From: Rhizobium rhizogenes
Lineage (GTDB): Bacteria > Pseudomonadota > Alphaproteobacteria > Rhizobiales > Rhizobiaceae
Length of the DNA: 64,000 nucleotides
Direction: 5' to 3'
NCBI RefSeq assembly: GCF_002005205.3
Contig: NZ_CP019702.2
Location: 124,001 to 188,000 of the forward strand
Shown in pieces: positions 27,016-35,170 of the stretch (positions within the stretch are counted from its first letter, which is position 1; each line of letters begins with the position of its first letter). The translations under genes and the position numbers were made by a program. The notes beneath the pieces were generated by a model. That model ran no database searches and was not told the DNA's origin. It saw only the letters and a program-made list of their open reading frames with translations.

Positions 27016-27317
27016 CGATTATCCTCCCAAAAAATCACCGGCAGCGAGACGGCTTTCACCGAACCGCAACGGCCCTCCCGGCCAGCCAGCACGCCGATCC
27101 TCCATCGGCAGGGGCAGACCATATGGGCGTTTTCAGATGATTACAAGTATTGACAGATTTTTACATATTTTTTATTCGTAGACCGGTTTTCAGGATCAGG
27201 CTTGAAGAAAAAATCGGTTAGGACAGCCCCCTCGCTCACAAAAACCCCGGTATTTCTGTTGCGATTGAAATGCAGGAAACCCATTAACTTCAGCGATTTG
27301 CAACGGAAGGGCTGCTG
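27016..27317. promoter_or_regulatory. Divergent control region of the sugar-acid module
   Basis: A 302-base gap with no coding potential seen. It contains an AT-rich patch (about 27140-27178) suited to promoters facing the receptor operon. On the regulator side GGAAGG (27305-27310) is the ribosome site for ATG 27318. I found no convincing FadR-type palindrome here by eye. Confidence 0.4.
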
Positions 27318-28037
27318 ATGGACAATCAAACCGCATCTGCCGCCGCTCGAGGCGAGACCAGGCTGAGCGACATCATCTACGAAAAGATCATCGGCATGAT
27401 TTCGGACGGGCGGTTTCCCGTGAACGAAAGGCTGCCATCGGAACAGAATCTGGCGTCGTTGTTCGGCGCTTCCCGGCCGGTCGTTCGCGAAGCCCTGGAG
27501 CGGCTGCGAAACGACGGACTCATCGTCTCCCAGAAGGGGTCCGGCTCCTATGTGCGCCAGCAGCCGGATTCGTCCGTGTTGCAGCAGGTGCCTGTCGGCT
27601 CGCTTGCCGACGTGCAGCGTTTTTTCGAGTTCCGGTCTGGCCTTGAATCGTCGGCGGCCGAACTTGCGGCGCGCAACTGGCAGGCCGCCGACAAAACCCG
27701 CATCGAACAGGCCATTGCGGCGCTGGAACAGTGTCTGGAGCGCAACGATCTTGGTGCGGAGGAAGACTTCGCCCTGCATGAAGCCATTGCCAAAGCGAGC
27801 CATAACCAGTTCCACATCACCGTGCGGATCTGGTTCAAGCCACATTTCGCGATCGGCCAGTCGGTGACACGCAGCCTCAGCCTCAAGCGCACGCCGCAAC
27901 ATGTGCGCGAGGTGCAGAACGAACATACCGCAATCGTGGAAGCGATTTTTGCGCGCCGGGAACAGGCTGCGCATGACGCGATGAAAGACCACATCCTGAA
28001 GGCCCGCGCCCGCATGTTTCAGGGCGTCGGCAGCTAG
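27318..28037 (+). CDS. FadR-type GntR transcriptional regulator of the sugar-acid module
   Basis: DNA-binding regulator, 239 residues. The winged helix is LSDIIYEKIIGMISDGRFPVNERLPSE-type text with ASLFGASRPVVREALERLRNDGLIVSQKGSGSYV as recognition region. An FCD ligand domain follows (EFRSGLESSAAELAARNW, DFALHEAIAKASHN, EHTAIVEAIFARREQAAHDAMKDHI), where Asp and His residues usually bind a metal and a small acid effector. It is first in a plus-strand operon with a lactonase and a DHDPS-family enzyme and divergent from the importer operon, so it probably controls both sides, with a sugar acid or its keto-deoxy product as inducer. The effector is inferred. Confidence 0.9.
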   Translation: MDNQTASAAARGETRLSDIIYEKIIGMISDGRFPVNERLPSEQNLASLFGASRPVVREALERLRNDGLIVSQKGSGSYVRQQPDSSVLQQVPVGSLADVQRFFEFRSGLESSAAELAARNWQAADKTRIEQAIAALEQCLERNDLGAEEDFALHEAIAKASHNQFHITVRIWFKPHFAIGQSVTRSLSLKRTPQHVREVQNEHTAIVEAIFARREQAAHDAMKDHILKARARMFQGVGS

Positions 28038-28090
28038 AACCTTTTCCGCATTTCAAAGGGCAAGCCATACAGGGCGATGGAGAATAATCA

Positions 28091-28972
28091 GTGAGCCAGC
28101 CGCGTATCATGGAACCGAAACTCCGCTCCCTCATCGACACGCCGTTGAAGGTCGGCGAATCACCGGCATGGGATGAACGGACCGGCAATCTGTGGTTCGT
28201 CGATATTCTCGCCCCCGCCATTTTCTGCCTGCATCCGGGTGGCAAGCTCGACAGATACGAAATGCCCGCCCAGGTGGGGTGCCTCGGTCTTTGCGACAAT
28301 GGCCTGATCGTGGCGGGCCTGAAGACCGGCGTGCATCTTCTTAATCCCGCAAGCGGAAAACTTGAACTTCTGTGCGACCCGGACGAAGGGCGGCCCGACA
28401 GCCGCCTCAACGACGGAAAGGTTGGCCCCGATGGCCATTTCTGGGTCGGGACCCGCGATGAGGCCGCCATACAGACAGGCAATGCGCGCCTCTACCGCGT
28501 CGCGCCGGATGGCGGCGTCGAACGCATCATCGATGGCGACATGTTCACGTCAAACGGGCTTGCCTGGAGCCCGGATGGCAGGCGCATGTATCATTCAGAC
28601 AGCAGCGGGCTGATGTATCAGGCGTTCGATTTCGATGCCGCGACGGGCAGGCTCGGTCCGGCCGAACGTCTTCACGATTTCGCGCCGGACGAAGGCAGGC
28701 CGGATGGCGCGGCGACCGATTGCGAAGGCTGTTACTGGAGCGCCGGCGTTCAGGCCGGACGTCTCAACCGCTTTTCGCCGGACGGCGAACTGTTCGAGAT
28801 TTACAGGCTGCCGTTCAAGGGGCCGACCATGCCGTGTTTCGGCGGCCCGGATCTCAAGACGATCTATCTGACAAGTCTCGTCACCGAGACGGACGGGATT
28901 TCCACGCCAGGCACGCTTGTTGCCTTTGATGCGCCTGTCGCGGGGGCAGCCGTACACAAGTTTTCCATCTGA
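28091..28972 (+). CDS. SMP-30/gluconolactonase family lactonase
   Basis: Cytoplasmic beta-propeller, 293 residues, expected to open an aldonolactone to the acid. Metal-site residues can be placed: Glu in GESPAWDERTGNLWFVDI, Asn-Asp in SRLNDGKVGPDGHFWVGT, Asn in TSNGLAWSPDG and Asp in HSDSSGLMYQAF. The track starts at GTG 28091 with GGAG 8 bases upstream; ATG 28109 is an alternative. Between the FadR-type regulator (53 bases) and the DHDPS-family gene (29 bases). It would act between a sugar dehydrogenase, not encoded here, and the enolase-family dehydratase across the locus. Confidence 0.9.
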   Translation: MSQPRIMEPKLRSLIDTPLKVGESPAWDERTGNLWFVDILAPAIFCLHPGGKLDRYEMPAQVGCLGLCDNGLIVAGLKTGVHLLNPASGKLELLCDPDEGRPDSRLNDGKVGPDGHFWVGTRDEAAIQTGNARLYRVAPDGGVERIIDGDMFTSNGLAWSPDGRRMYHSDSSGLMYQAFDFDAATGRLGPAERLHDFAPDEGRPDGAATDCEGCYWSAGVQAGRLNRFSPDGELFEIYRLPFKGPTMPCFGGPDLKTIYLTSLVTETDGISTPGTLVAFDAPVAGAAVHKFSI

Positions 28973-29001
28973 AGACGCTTTCATCTCAAGGAAACCAGTT
29001 G

Positions 29002-29898
29002 ATGACGACATTTGATTTTCGCCAGGCTCTGCACGGCATCTCCGGCGTTCCCGTAACAGCCTACGAGGCAGGCGGGGAAGTCGATATCGGTGTCACCACC
29101 GAGGTCTATGCCCGCGTTGCGCGGGCGGGTATCCACAACATCGTTGCCGCCGGCAATACGGGTGAATTCTACGCCCTGACGCCGGACGAGATTCTCAGCG
29201 TCTACCAAGCCGCGATAAGAGGCGTTGATGGCAAAGCCCCGGTCACGGCGGCGATTGGACGCTCGCAGCGCGAGGCTCTCGCCATGGCGCGCCGGGCAAG
29301 GGAGATGGGCGCATCCGCCGTCATGTCTCATCAGCCGGTCGACCCCTTTGCGGCACCGCAATCGCAGATCGACTATTTCATCGGCCTGGCTGACGGCAGC
29401 GAGCTGCCGCTGGTGGCCTATGTTCGCGCCGACGGTTTTGCGGTCGATGACATGGTGAGGCTTGCCAGCCACCCGAATGTCGCAGGCATCAAGTTCGCGA
29501 CGACCGACATCATGCTTCTGTCGCGCGCCATTGCCGCTTCCGATCCAAAGGGGGCTCTTTATGTCTGCGGTCTCGCGGAAAGCTGGGCGCCCGCCTTTTC
29601 GGCGGTGGGGGCGCGCGGCTTCACGTCCGGCCTCGTCAACGTCGCTCCGCAATTCTCGCTGCAGGTTCATGAGGCCCTGACATCGGGCGATTTTTCAGCG
29701 GCACGCAAGATCGTTGAAAAGATCGAGCTCTTCGAACGGCTGCGGACGCGTTATCGCAACGGCGCCAACGTGACGGTGGTGAAGGAAGCCATGGAAATAC
29801 TGGGCCTCAGGGTTGGCCCGGTTCGAGCCCCGGGACTTGCCCGTCTGGACGAACAGGATCGTCAAACGCTTGAAGGCCTGCTCGCCAGCTGGCGCTGA
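29002..29898 (+). CDS. DHDPS/NAL family lyase or dehydratase, 5-dehydro-4-deoxyglucarate dehydratase-like
   Basis: Class I (Schiff base) TIM-barrel enzyme, 298 residues from ATG 29002 (the preceding TTG at 28999 is less likely). Lys164 (NVAGIKFATTD) would form the imine and Tyr140 (LPLVAYVRADG) the proton relay. The pyruvate-carboxylate loop GNTGEFYALTPDE (51-63) resembles the GTGEFF-type loop of 5-dehydro-4-deoxyglucarate dehydratases more than that of lysine-pathway enzymes. It should process the 2-keto-3-deoxy acid made by the dehydratase, by dehydration to an alpha-ketoglutarate semialdehyde type product or by retro-aldol cleavage to pyruvate. Which one is not decidable here. Last gene of the operon, followed by a strong terminator. 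Confidence 0.88.
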   Translation: MTTFDFRQALHGISGVPVTAYEAGGEVDIGVTTEVYARVARAGIHNIVAAGNTGEFYALTPDEILSVYQAAIRGVDGKAPVTAAIGRSQREALAMARRAREMGASAVMSHQPVDPFAAPQSQIDYFIGLADGSELPLVAYVRADGFAVDDMVRLASHPNVAGIKFATTDIMLLSRAIAASDPKGALYVCGLAESWAPAFSAVGARGFTSGLVNVAPQFSLQVHEALTSGDFSAARKIVEKIELFERLRTRYRNGANVTVVKEAMEILGLRVGPVRAPGLARLDEQDRQTLEGLLASWR

Positions 29899-29979
29899 CG
29901 GACGCATCGCCCACAAGCCAGATGTTTTCGAAGCTGGATTTGAACCTGCCCTGAAAACCGGAGTTTTTTTGCAAATATC

Positions 29980-30018
29980 GGGGGCGGCTCACCGGACATG
30001 GTCGAGCCGCCCCCTTTT
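29980..30018 (+). terminator. Rho-independent terminator of the regulator-lactonase-lyase operon
   Basis: GGGGGCGGCTC (29980-29990) and GAGCCGCCCCC (30004-30014) make a perfect 11-bp stem with a 13-base loop, followed by TTTT (30015-30018). It is 82 bases past the lyase stop and between convergent operons. Confidence 0.85.
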
Positions 30019-30107
30019 ATGACCTGATCAGGTGACATGCCGGCCATGGGCCGACATGTGCTTCCCGCGTGGCGCGCTGATCCGCGCCACCCGAACGGGA
30101 TGGTCGC

Positions 30108-31760
30108 TCAGCCGAACAGCGCCAGACTGCTCTTCACCGTGACCCATACGCCCCAGAGGAGCGGAATGCCGACGGCAGCCCAGGCGAACACCGCCTTGGT
30201 GTCCAGCCCGCCGCGCCCGATGCCGAAGGAGCCTGTCGGGCCGGCATTGGCGGCAGCGGTCTTCGCCTGAAGCGCCGCCACTTCCGCATCCGCCATGAAC
30301 CATTTGTCCGATAGCGGCCTTACCAGCGCATTGGCCACGAGACCGATCGCCAGCATACCCGCCAGGATATACATGGTGCTGGTATAGAGCGCCGGCCCGG
30401 GCGCGACACCCGCCGCGATCTGCGCCTCGCGGATATAGTTGACGACGACCGGCCCGGCGATGCCCGCTGTCGCCCATGCCGTCAGCAGGCGGCCGTGGAT
30501 AGCACCCACGAACTGCGTGCCGAAGATATCGGCGAGATAGGCCGGAATGGTCGAAAAACCACCGCCATACATGGACAGGATGATGCCGAGCGCCAGAACG
30601 AAGAAGGCCTTGGACCCCATCGTCGCAAGCGTCGGCGCCGCCGCATAAAGAATGATGCCGAGAATGAAGAAGCAGAAATAGGTGTTCTTGCGGCCGATCC
30701 TGTCGGACATCGACGCCCAGAAGAAGCGCCCGCCGATATTGAACAGCGAAAGCAGCCCGGTGAAACCGGCGGCAATGGCCGCGATCTGCGCCTTCTGCCC
30801 GGCATCAAGATCCGCAAAACCCACGCCCGGCAAGCCGATCAGCGAGCCCGCGAAGATTTCCTGCAGCATCGGCGAGGCCATGCCGATAACACCGATGCCG
30901 GCCGAGACGTTCAGGCACAGAACCGCCCAGATCAGCCAGAACTGCGGCGTCTTGTGCGCATCGCGCAGATGCACGTGGCGATGGGTTATCATCGCGCTCT
31001 TGGCAGCCGGCGCCGTCCAGCCTTCCGGACGCCAGCCGGCCGGCGGAATACGATACCCGAAGGCACCGGCCATCATGAAGGCGAAATAGATCAGCGCCAT
31101 GACCACAAAAGTCTGCCAGACGCCGACGGAAACATCCGTCTTGAAGGTGTTCATCAGGATATTGGCAAGCGGCGCACCGATCATCGCCCCACCGCCGAAG
31201 CCCATGATGGCCATGCCTGTCGCCATGCCGCGACGATCCGGGAACCATTTGATCAGCGTCGAGACCGGCGAGATATAACCAAGGCCGAGACCGATACCGC
31301 CGATGACACCCGCACCCACCCACATCAGCCACAGCTGATGCGTCATGACGCCCAGCGCCGCAACGAGAATGCCGCCGCACCAGCAGCAGGCGGAAACGAA
31401 ACCGGCCTTGCGCGGCCCCACCCGCTCCAGCCAGCCGCCCCAGATTGCCGCCGAGCAACCCAGAAGCACAAAAAACAGCGTGTAAATCCAGCCAAGATCG
31501 GCCACGCGCCAGTTGCACTGCGTGGTGAACAAAGCGCCGACAAGGGTAAGACTGGAACAACTGGGGTCCGTCGCCGGCAGGGCCTTCGACAATGGCAGCC
31601 AGAAAACACTGAAGCCATAGGCCATGCCGATGCACAGATGAATGGCCAATGCTGCCGGCGGCACCAGCCAGCGGTTAAATCCGGGTTTTGCTATGATCCG
31701 TTCGCGGTCCAGAATTCCGGCCTGCACCGGTTCTCCCGCAGATACGCCTGCTACTGCCAT
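30108..31760 (-). CDS. MFS transporter of the oxalate/formate antiporter (OFA) family
   Basis: Inner-membrane carrier, 550 residues, with about 12-14 helices. OFA features are NRWLVPPAALAIHLCIGMAYGFSVF at helix 1, GLGLGYISPVSTLIKWFPDRRGMATGMAIMGFGGG in the first half and FNIGGRFFWASMSDRIGRKNTYF in the central loop. A GGAGG lies 8 bases before ATG 31760; the in-frame ORF to 31841 is not needed. It follows the formate dehydrogenase genes by 114 bases on the same strand, so formate or oxalate exchange is the natural guess, with formate import feeding the dehydrogenase or export relieving its accumulation. The C-terminal extension beyond helix 12 (about 60 residues plus a further helix) is longer than in the classical OxlT. 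Confidence 0.88.
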   Translation of the reverse strand: MAVAGVSAGEPVQAGILDRERIIAKPGFNRWLVPPAALAIHLCIGMAYGFSVFWLPLSKALPATDPSCSSLTLVGALFTTQCNWRVADLGWIYTLFFVLLGCSAAIWGGWLERVGPRKAGFVSACCWCGGILVAALGVMTHQLWLMWVGAGVIGGIGLGLGYISPVSTLIKWFPDRRGMATGMAIMGFGGGAMIGAPLANILMNTFKTDVSVGVWQTFVVMALIYFAFMMAGAFGYRIPPAGWRPEGWTAPAAKSAMITHRHVHLRDAHKTPQFWLIWAVLCLNVSAGIGVIGMASPMLQEIFAGSLIGLPGVGFADLDAGQKAQIAAIAAGFTGLLSLFNIGGRFFWASMSDRIGRKNTYFCFFILGIILYAAAPTLATMGSKAFFVLALGIILSMYGGGFSTIPAYLADIFGTQFVGAIHGRLLTAWATAGIAGPVVVNYIREAQIAAGVAPGPALYTSTMYILAGMLAIGLVANALVRPLSDKWFMADAEVAALQAKTAAANAGPTGSFGIGRGGLDTKAVFAWAAVGIPLLWGVWVTVKSSLALFG

Positions 31761-31874
31761 CGACATTACCTCCCTCGTGGATGTCTGGACAAATTTCATA
31801 CGCCCCGTATGGCAGGGCGAAACCGCCGAATGCTCTCCCATGCGGCAATAGGTAAAGGCGGCCCCTCGCCGCGT

Positions 31875-32216
31875 TCAGTGTCTGGTTTCGGGAATACTCG
31901 GTTCGGACAGGGACTCACCCGCGGCCGGCCCCTTGCCTCCGGACGCACCGTTGGCATCCTCCCCAAGCCCCACCGCATCGGCGGTGGGTGTTCCGGGTCT
32001 CTTGATCTCCGCTGAGGCTGCGATCACCAGCGGCAGAAAATCACCGGCACCGGCATCCACGATCTCGAAAAACCGGCGGCGCATGCGCGGTTCCCAGAAT
32101 TTATTGATGTGGGTGGCGACACCGTCAATGCGGACATCCTCCGGCTGAGACAGGAAAAAAGTCGCGATCTGGTTCGCCATTCTCACCAGTTTTTCGTCGG
32201 TGTGATTAAGCAACAT
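31875..32216 (-). CDS. fdsD: NAD-dependent formate dehydrogenase subunit delta
   Basis: Small subunit needed for assembly or stability of the soluble formate dehydrogenase, 113 residues from ATG 32216 (MLLNHTDEKLVRMANQIATF). The delta-subunit core LVRMANQIATFF, GVATHINKFWEPRMRRRFFEIVD is intact. The tail after about residue 75 is Gly/Ala/Pro-rich and low in complexity (GLGEDANGASGGKGPAAGES), longer than the usual 65-75 residues. GGGGAAC lies upstream of the ATG. It follows fdsA after 67 bases, where fdsC (the FdhD-type sulfurtransferase) would normally stand. Confidence 0.88.
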   Translation of the reverse strand: MLLNHTDEKLVRMANQIATFFLSQPEDVRIDGVATHINKFWEPRMRRRFFEIVDAGAGDFLPLVIAASAEIKRPGTPTADAVGLGEDANGASGGKGPAAGESLSEPSIPETRH

Positions 32217-32283
32217 GCTGTTCCCCGCGCCGCCTGCCGGTCGGCGTCCATGTTTCAAATGACCGGGGCATCCCCGGCCCCGA

Positions 32284-35166
32284 TTATTCGGCTGCTTCCA
32301 GCTTTCCTGCGATCCGCCGCGACCGGCGGCCCAGCGCGTCATATTCCTCCTGCCATTCCGTCGGCCCGTTGGAAGGTGATATCTGCACGGCGGTCACCTT
32401 GTATTCGGGACAGTTGGTTGCCCAGTCGGAGAAGTCGGTGGTGATGACGTTCGCCTGCGTGCCGGGATGGTGGAAGGTCGTATAGACCACGCCCGGCGCC
32501 ACGCGGTCGGTGATCAGCGCCCTCAGCGTCGTGTCTCCGGAGCGGCTGGCAAGCTTTACCCAGTCGCCATCCTTCACGCCGCGCTGTTCGGCATCATGCG
32601 GGTGGATTTCCAGCCGATCCTCCTCATGCCACACGACGTTTTCCGTGCGCCGCGTCTGCGCGCCGACATTGTATTGCGACAGGATGCGGCCGGTGGTGAG
32701 CAGCAGCGGGAAGCGCGGGCCGGTGCGTTCATCCGTCGCCACATATTCGGTGCGGATGAACTTGCCCTTGCCACGTACGAAACCGTCCACATGCATGATC
32801 GGCGAACCCTGCGGGAACTTCTCGTTGCAGGGCCACTGCACCGAACCGTTCCGCTCGAGATAATCATAGGAAACGCTGGCGAAACTCGGTGTCGTCGCCG
32901 CAATTTCATCCATGATTTCCGACGGATGTGCATAGTTCCATGAAAGCCCCATGGCCTGCGCCAGCTTCTGTGTCACCTCCCAGTCGGCAAAGCCGTTCTT
33001 CGGCGACATGACCCGGCGCACGCGGTTGATGCGGCGCTCGGCATTGGTGAAGGTGCCGTCCTTTTCGAGGAAAGTGGAACCGGGCAAAAAGACATGCGCA
33101 TAATTCGCCGTCTCGTTCAGGAAGAGGTCGTGCACCACAACACATTCCATGGCGGCAAGACCGGCGGACACGTGCTTCGTGTCCGGATCGGACTGGAGAA
33201 TATCCTCGCCCTGAATGTAGATGCCCTTGAAGCTGCCATCCACGGCAGCGTCGAGCATATTGGGGATACGCAGCCCCGGCTCGTTGTTGAGCTTCACGCC
33301 CCAGAGTTTCTCGAAGATGTCGCGCGTGGCGTCATCGGAAATATGCCGGTAACCCGGAAGCTCATGGGGGAACGAGCCCATGTCGCAGGAGCCCTGAACG
33401 TTGTTCTGCCCGCGCAGCGGATTGACGCCCACGCCGGGGCGGCCAATATTGCCGGTCGCCATGGCCAGATTGGCAATCGCCATGACCGTGGTCGACCCCT
33501 GGCTGTGTTCGGTCACGCCAAGGCCGTAATAGATCGCACCATTGCCGCCCCGGGCATAAAGGCGTGCGGCCCCGCGCAGTTCTTCCGCCGGAACACCGGT
33601 GAAACTTTCGGTTTCTTCCGGGCTGTGCTGAGGTTCGGCAACGAAAGCGGCCCAATCCTCGAATTCAGACCAGTCGCACCGCTCGCGGATGAAGGCCTCG
33701 TTGAACAGGCCTTCGGTGACGATCACATGTGCAAGCGCCGTCAGCACCGCCACGTTGGTGCCGGGCTTCAGCGGCAGGTGGAAGGATGCCTCCACATGCG
33801 GGCCGCGCACGAGATCGATACGGCGGGGATCGATGACGATCAGTTTTGCGCCCTGCCGCAGCCGCTTTTTCAGCCGGGAACCGAAGACCGGGTGCCCGTC
33901 CGTCGGATTGGCACCGATAACCACGACGACGTCGGAATACTCCACGCTGTCGAAATTCTGCGTGCCGGCCGAGGTGCCGAAAGCCTGACCGAGACCATAG
34001 CCCGTGGGCGAGTGGCAGACACGGGCACAGGTATCGACATTGTTGTTGCCGAAACCGGCACGGATGAGTTTCTGAACGAGGAAGGTTTCTTCATTCGTGC
34101 AGCGGGATGAGGTGATGCCGCCGATGGCTTCCCGGCCATATTGGCTCTGGATGCGCTGAAACTCCGACGCGACATGGGAGAAAGCCTCCTCCCAGCTGAC
34201 TTCCCGCCAGGGATCACTGATCTTTTCGCGGATCATCGGGTTGAGGATACGGTCCCTGTGGGTCGCATAACCATAGGCGAAACGGCCCTTGACGCAGGAA
34301 TGGCCGCGATTGGCCTGCCCGTCCTTCCACGGCACCATACGCACCAGCTCTTCGCCGCGCATTTCCGCCTTGAAAGAACAGCCGACACCACAATAGGCGC
34401 AGGTCGTGACCAGCGAATGTTCCGGCTGGCCGATCTCGATCACCGATTTTTCCGTCAGCGTCGCGGTGGGACAGGCCTGCACGCAGGCGCCGCAGGAAAC
34501 GCAGTCGGAATCAAGGAACGCTTCATGCGCGCCGGGTGACACGCGGCTTTCAAAACCGCGCCCTTCAATCGTCAGTGCAAACGTGCCCTGCACTTCCTCG
34601 CAGGCGCGCACGCAACGCGAGCAGACAATACATTTGGAAGGATCATAGGTGAAATAGGGATTGCTTTCGTCCTTCGGCATCCAGCGGGCATTGAGATCGC
34701 CATCACCGGTGCGTGCCTTGACGTGGTTGTCACCTTCATAACCGTAGCGCACATCGCGCAGGCCGACGGCACCCGCCATGTCCTGCAATTCGCAATCGCC
34801 ATTGGCCGCGCAGGTCAGGCAGTCGAGCGGGTGGTCGGAGATATAAAGCTCCATCACACCCTTGCGGATCTGCTTCAGCCGCTCCGTCTGCGTATGCACG
34901 ACAAGACCGGGAGCGACAGGCGTGGTGCAGGAGGCGGGAGTGCCGTTGCGGCCTTCCACCTCGATAAGACAGAGCCGGCAGGAGCCGAACGCATCCACCA
35001 TATCGGTGGCGCAGAGTTTCGGCACGTCGATACCCGCTTCGCGTGAGGCGCGCATGATCGACGTTCCCGCTGGTACGGTGACCTGCCGGCCGTCGATGGT
35101 GAGCGTCACCATGTCCGTTGCGCGGGATTTCGGGGTTCCGTAGTCGAATTCAGAAACAAGGGCCAT
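32284..35166 (-). CDS. fdsA: NAD-dependent formate dehydrogenase, molybdenum catalytic subunit alpha
   Basis: Catalytic subunit, 960 residues, oxidising formate to CO2 at a bis-MGD molybdenum centre. The N-terminal [2Fe-2S] domain has Cys52, Cys63, Cys66 and Cys80. A His/Cys cluster region (DHPLDCLTCAANGDCEL, 111-125) and two 4Cys clusters (CIVCSRCVRAC 179-189; CVSCGACVQAC 222-232) follow, then the cluster next to the cofactor (CAYCGVGC, 256-263). The Mo ligand is Cys384 next to His385 in DTCARVCHSPTG. The C-terminal half is the cofactor-binding molybdopterin domain. ATG 35166 has GGAG upstream; 4 bases separate it from fdsB. Cytoplasmic and NAD-linked through fdsB/fdsG. Confidence 0.95.
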   Translation of the reverse strand: MALVSEFDYGTPKSRATDMVTLTIDGRQVTVPAGTSIMRASREAGIDVPKLCATDMVDAFGSCRLCLIEVEGRNGTPASCTTPVAPGLVVHTQTERLKQIRKGVMELYISDHPLDCLTCAANGDCELQDMAGAVGLRDVRYGYEGDNHVKARTGDGDLNARWMPKDESNPYFTYDPSKCIVCSRCVRACEEVQGTFALTIEGRGFESRVSPGAHEAFLDSDCVSCGACVQACPTATLTEKSVIEIGQPEHSLVTTCAYCGVGCSFKAEMRGEELVRMVPWKDGQANRGHSCVKGRFAYGYATHRDRILNPMIREKISDPWREVSWEEAFSHVASEFQRIQSQYGREAIGGITSSRCTNEETFLVQKLIRAGFGNNNVDTCARVCHSPTGYGLGQAFGTSAGTQNFDSVEYSDVVVVIGANPTDGHPVFGSRLKKRLRQGAKLIVIDPRRIDLVRGPHVEASFHLPLKPGTNVAVLTALAHVIVTEGLFNEAFIRERCDWSEFEDWAAFVAEPQHSPEETESFTGVPAEELRGAARLYARGGNGAIYYGLGVTEHSQGSTTVMAIANLAMATGNIGRPGVGVNPLRGQNNVQGSCDMGSFPHELPGYRHISDDATRDIFEKLWGVKLNNEPGLRIPNMLDAAVDGSFKGIYIQGEDILQSDPDTKHVSAGLAAMECVVVHDLFLNETANYAHVFLPGSTFLEKDGTFTNAERRINRVRRVMSPKNGFADWEVTQKLAQAMGLSWNYAHPSEIMDEIAATTPSFASVSYDYLERNGSVQWPCNEKFPQGSPIMHVDGFVRGKGKFIRTEYVATDERTGPRFPLLLTTGRILSQYNVGAQTRRTENVVWHEEDRLEIHPHDAEQRGVKDGDWVKLASRSGDTTLRALITDRVAPGVVYTTFHHPGTQANVITTDFSDWATNCPEYKVTAVQISPSNGPTEWQEEYDALGRRSRRIAGKLEAAE

Positions 35167-35170
35167 GGTC

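Noticed and set aside
27121..27180. FadR-type operator in the divergent gap of the sugar-acid module
   Set aside because: TTACAAGTATTGACA looks suggestive but the arms are not inverted copies, so no site is claimed.
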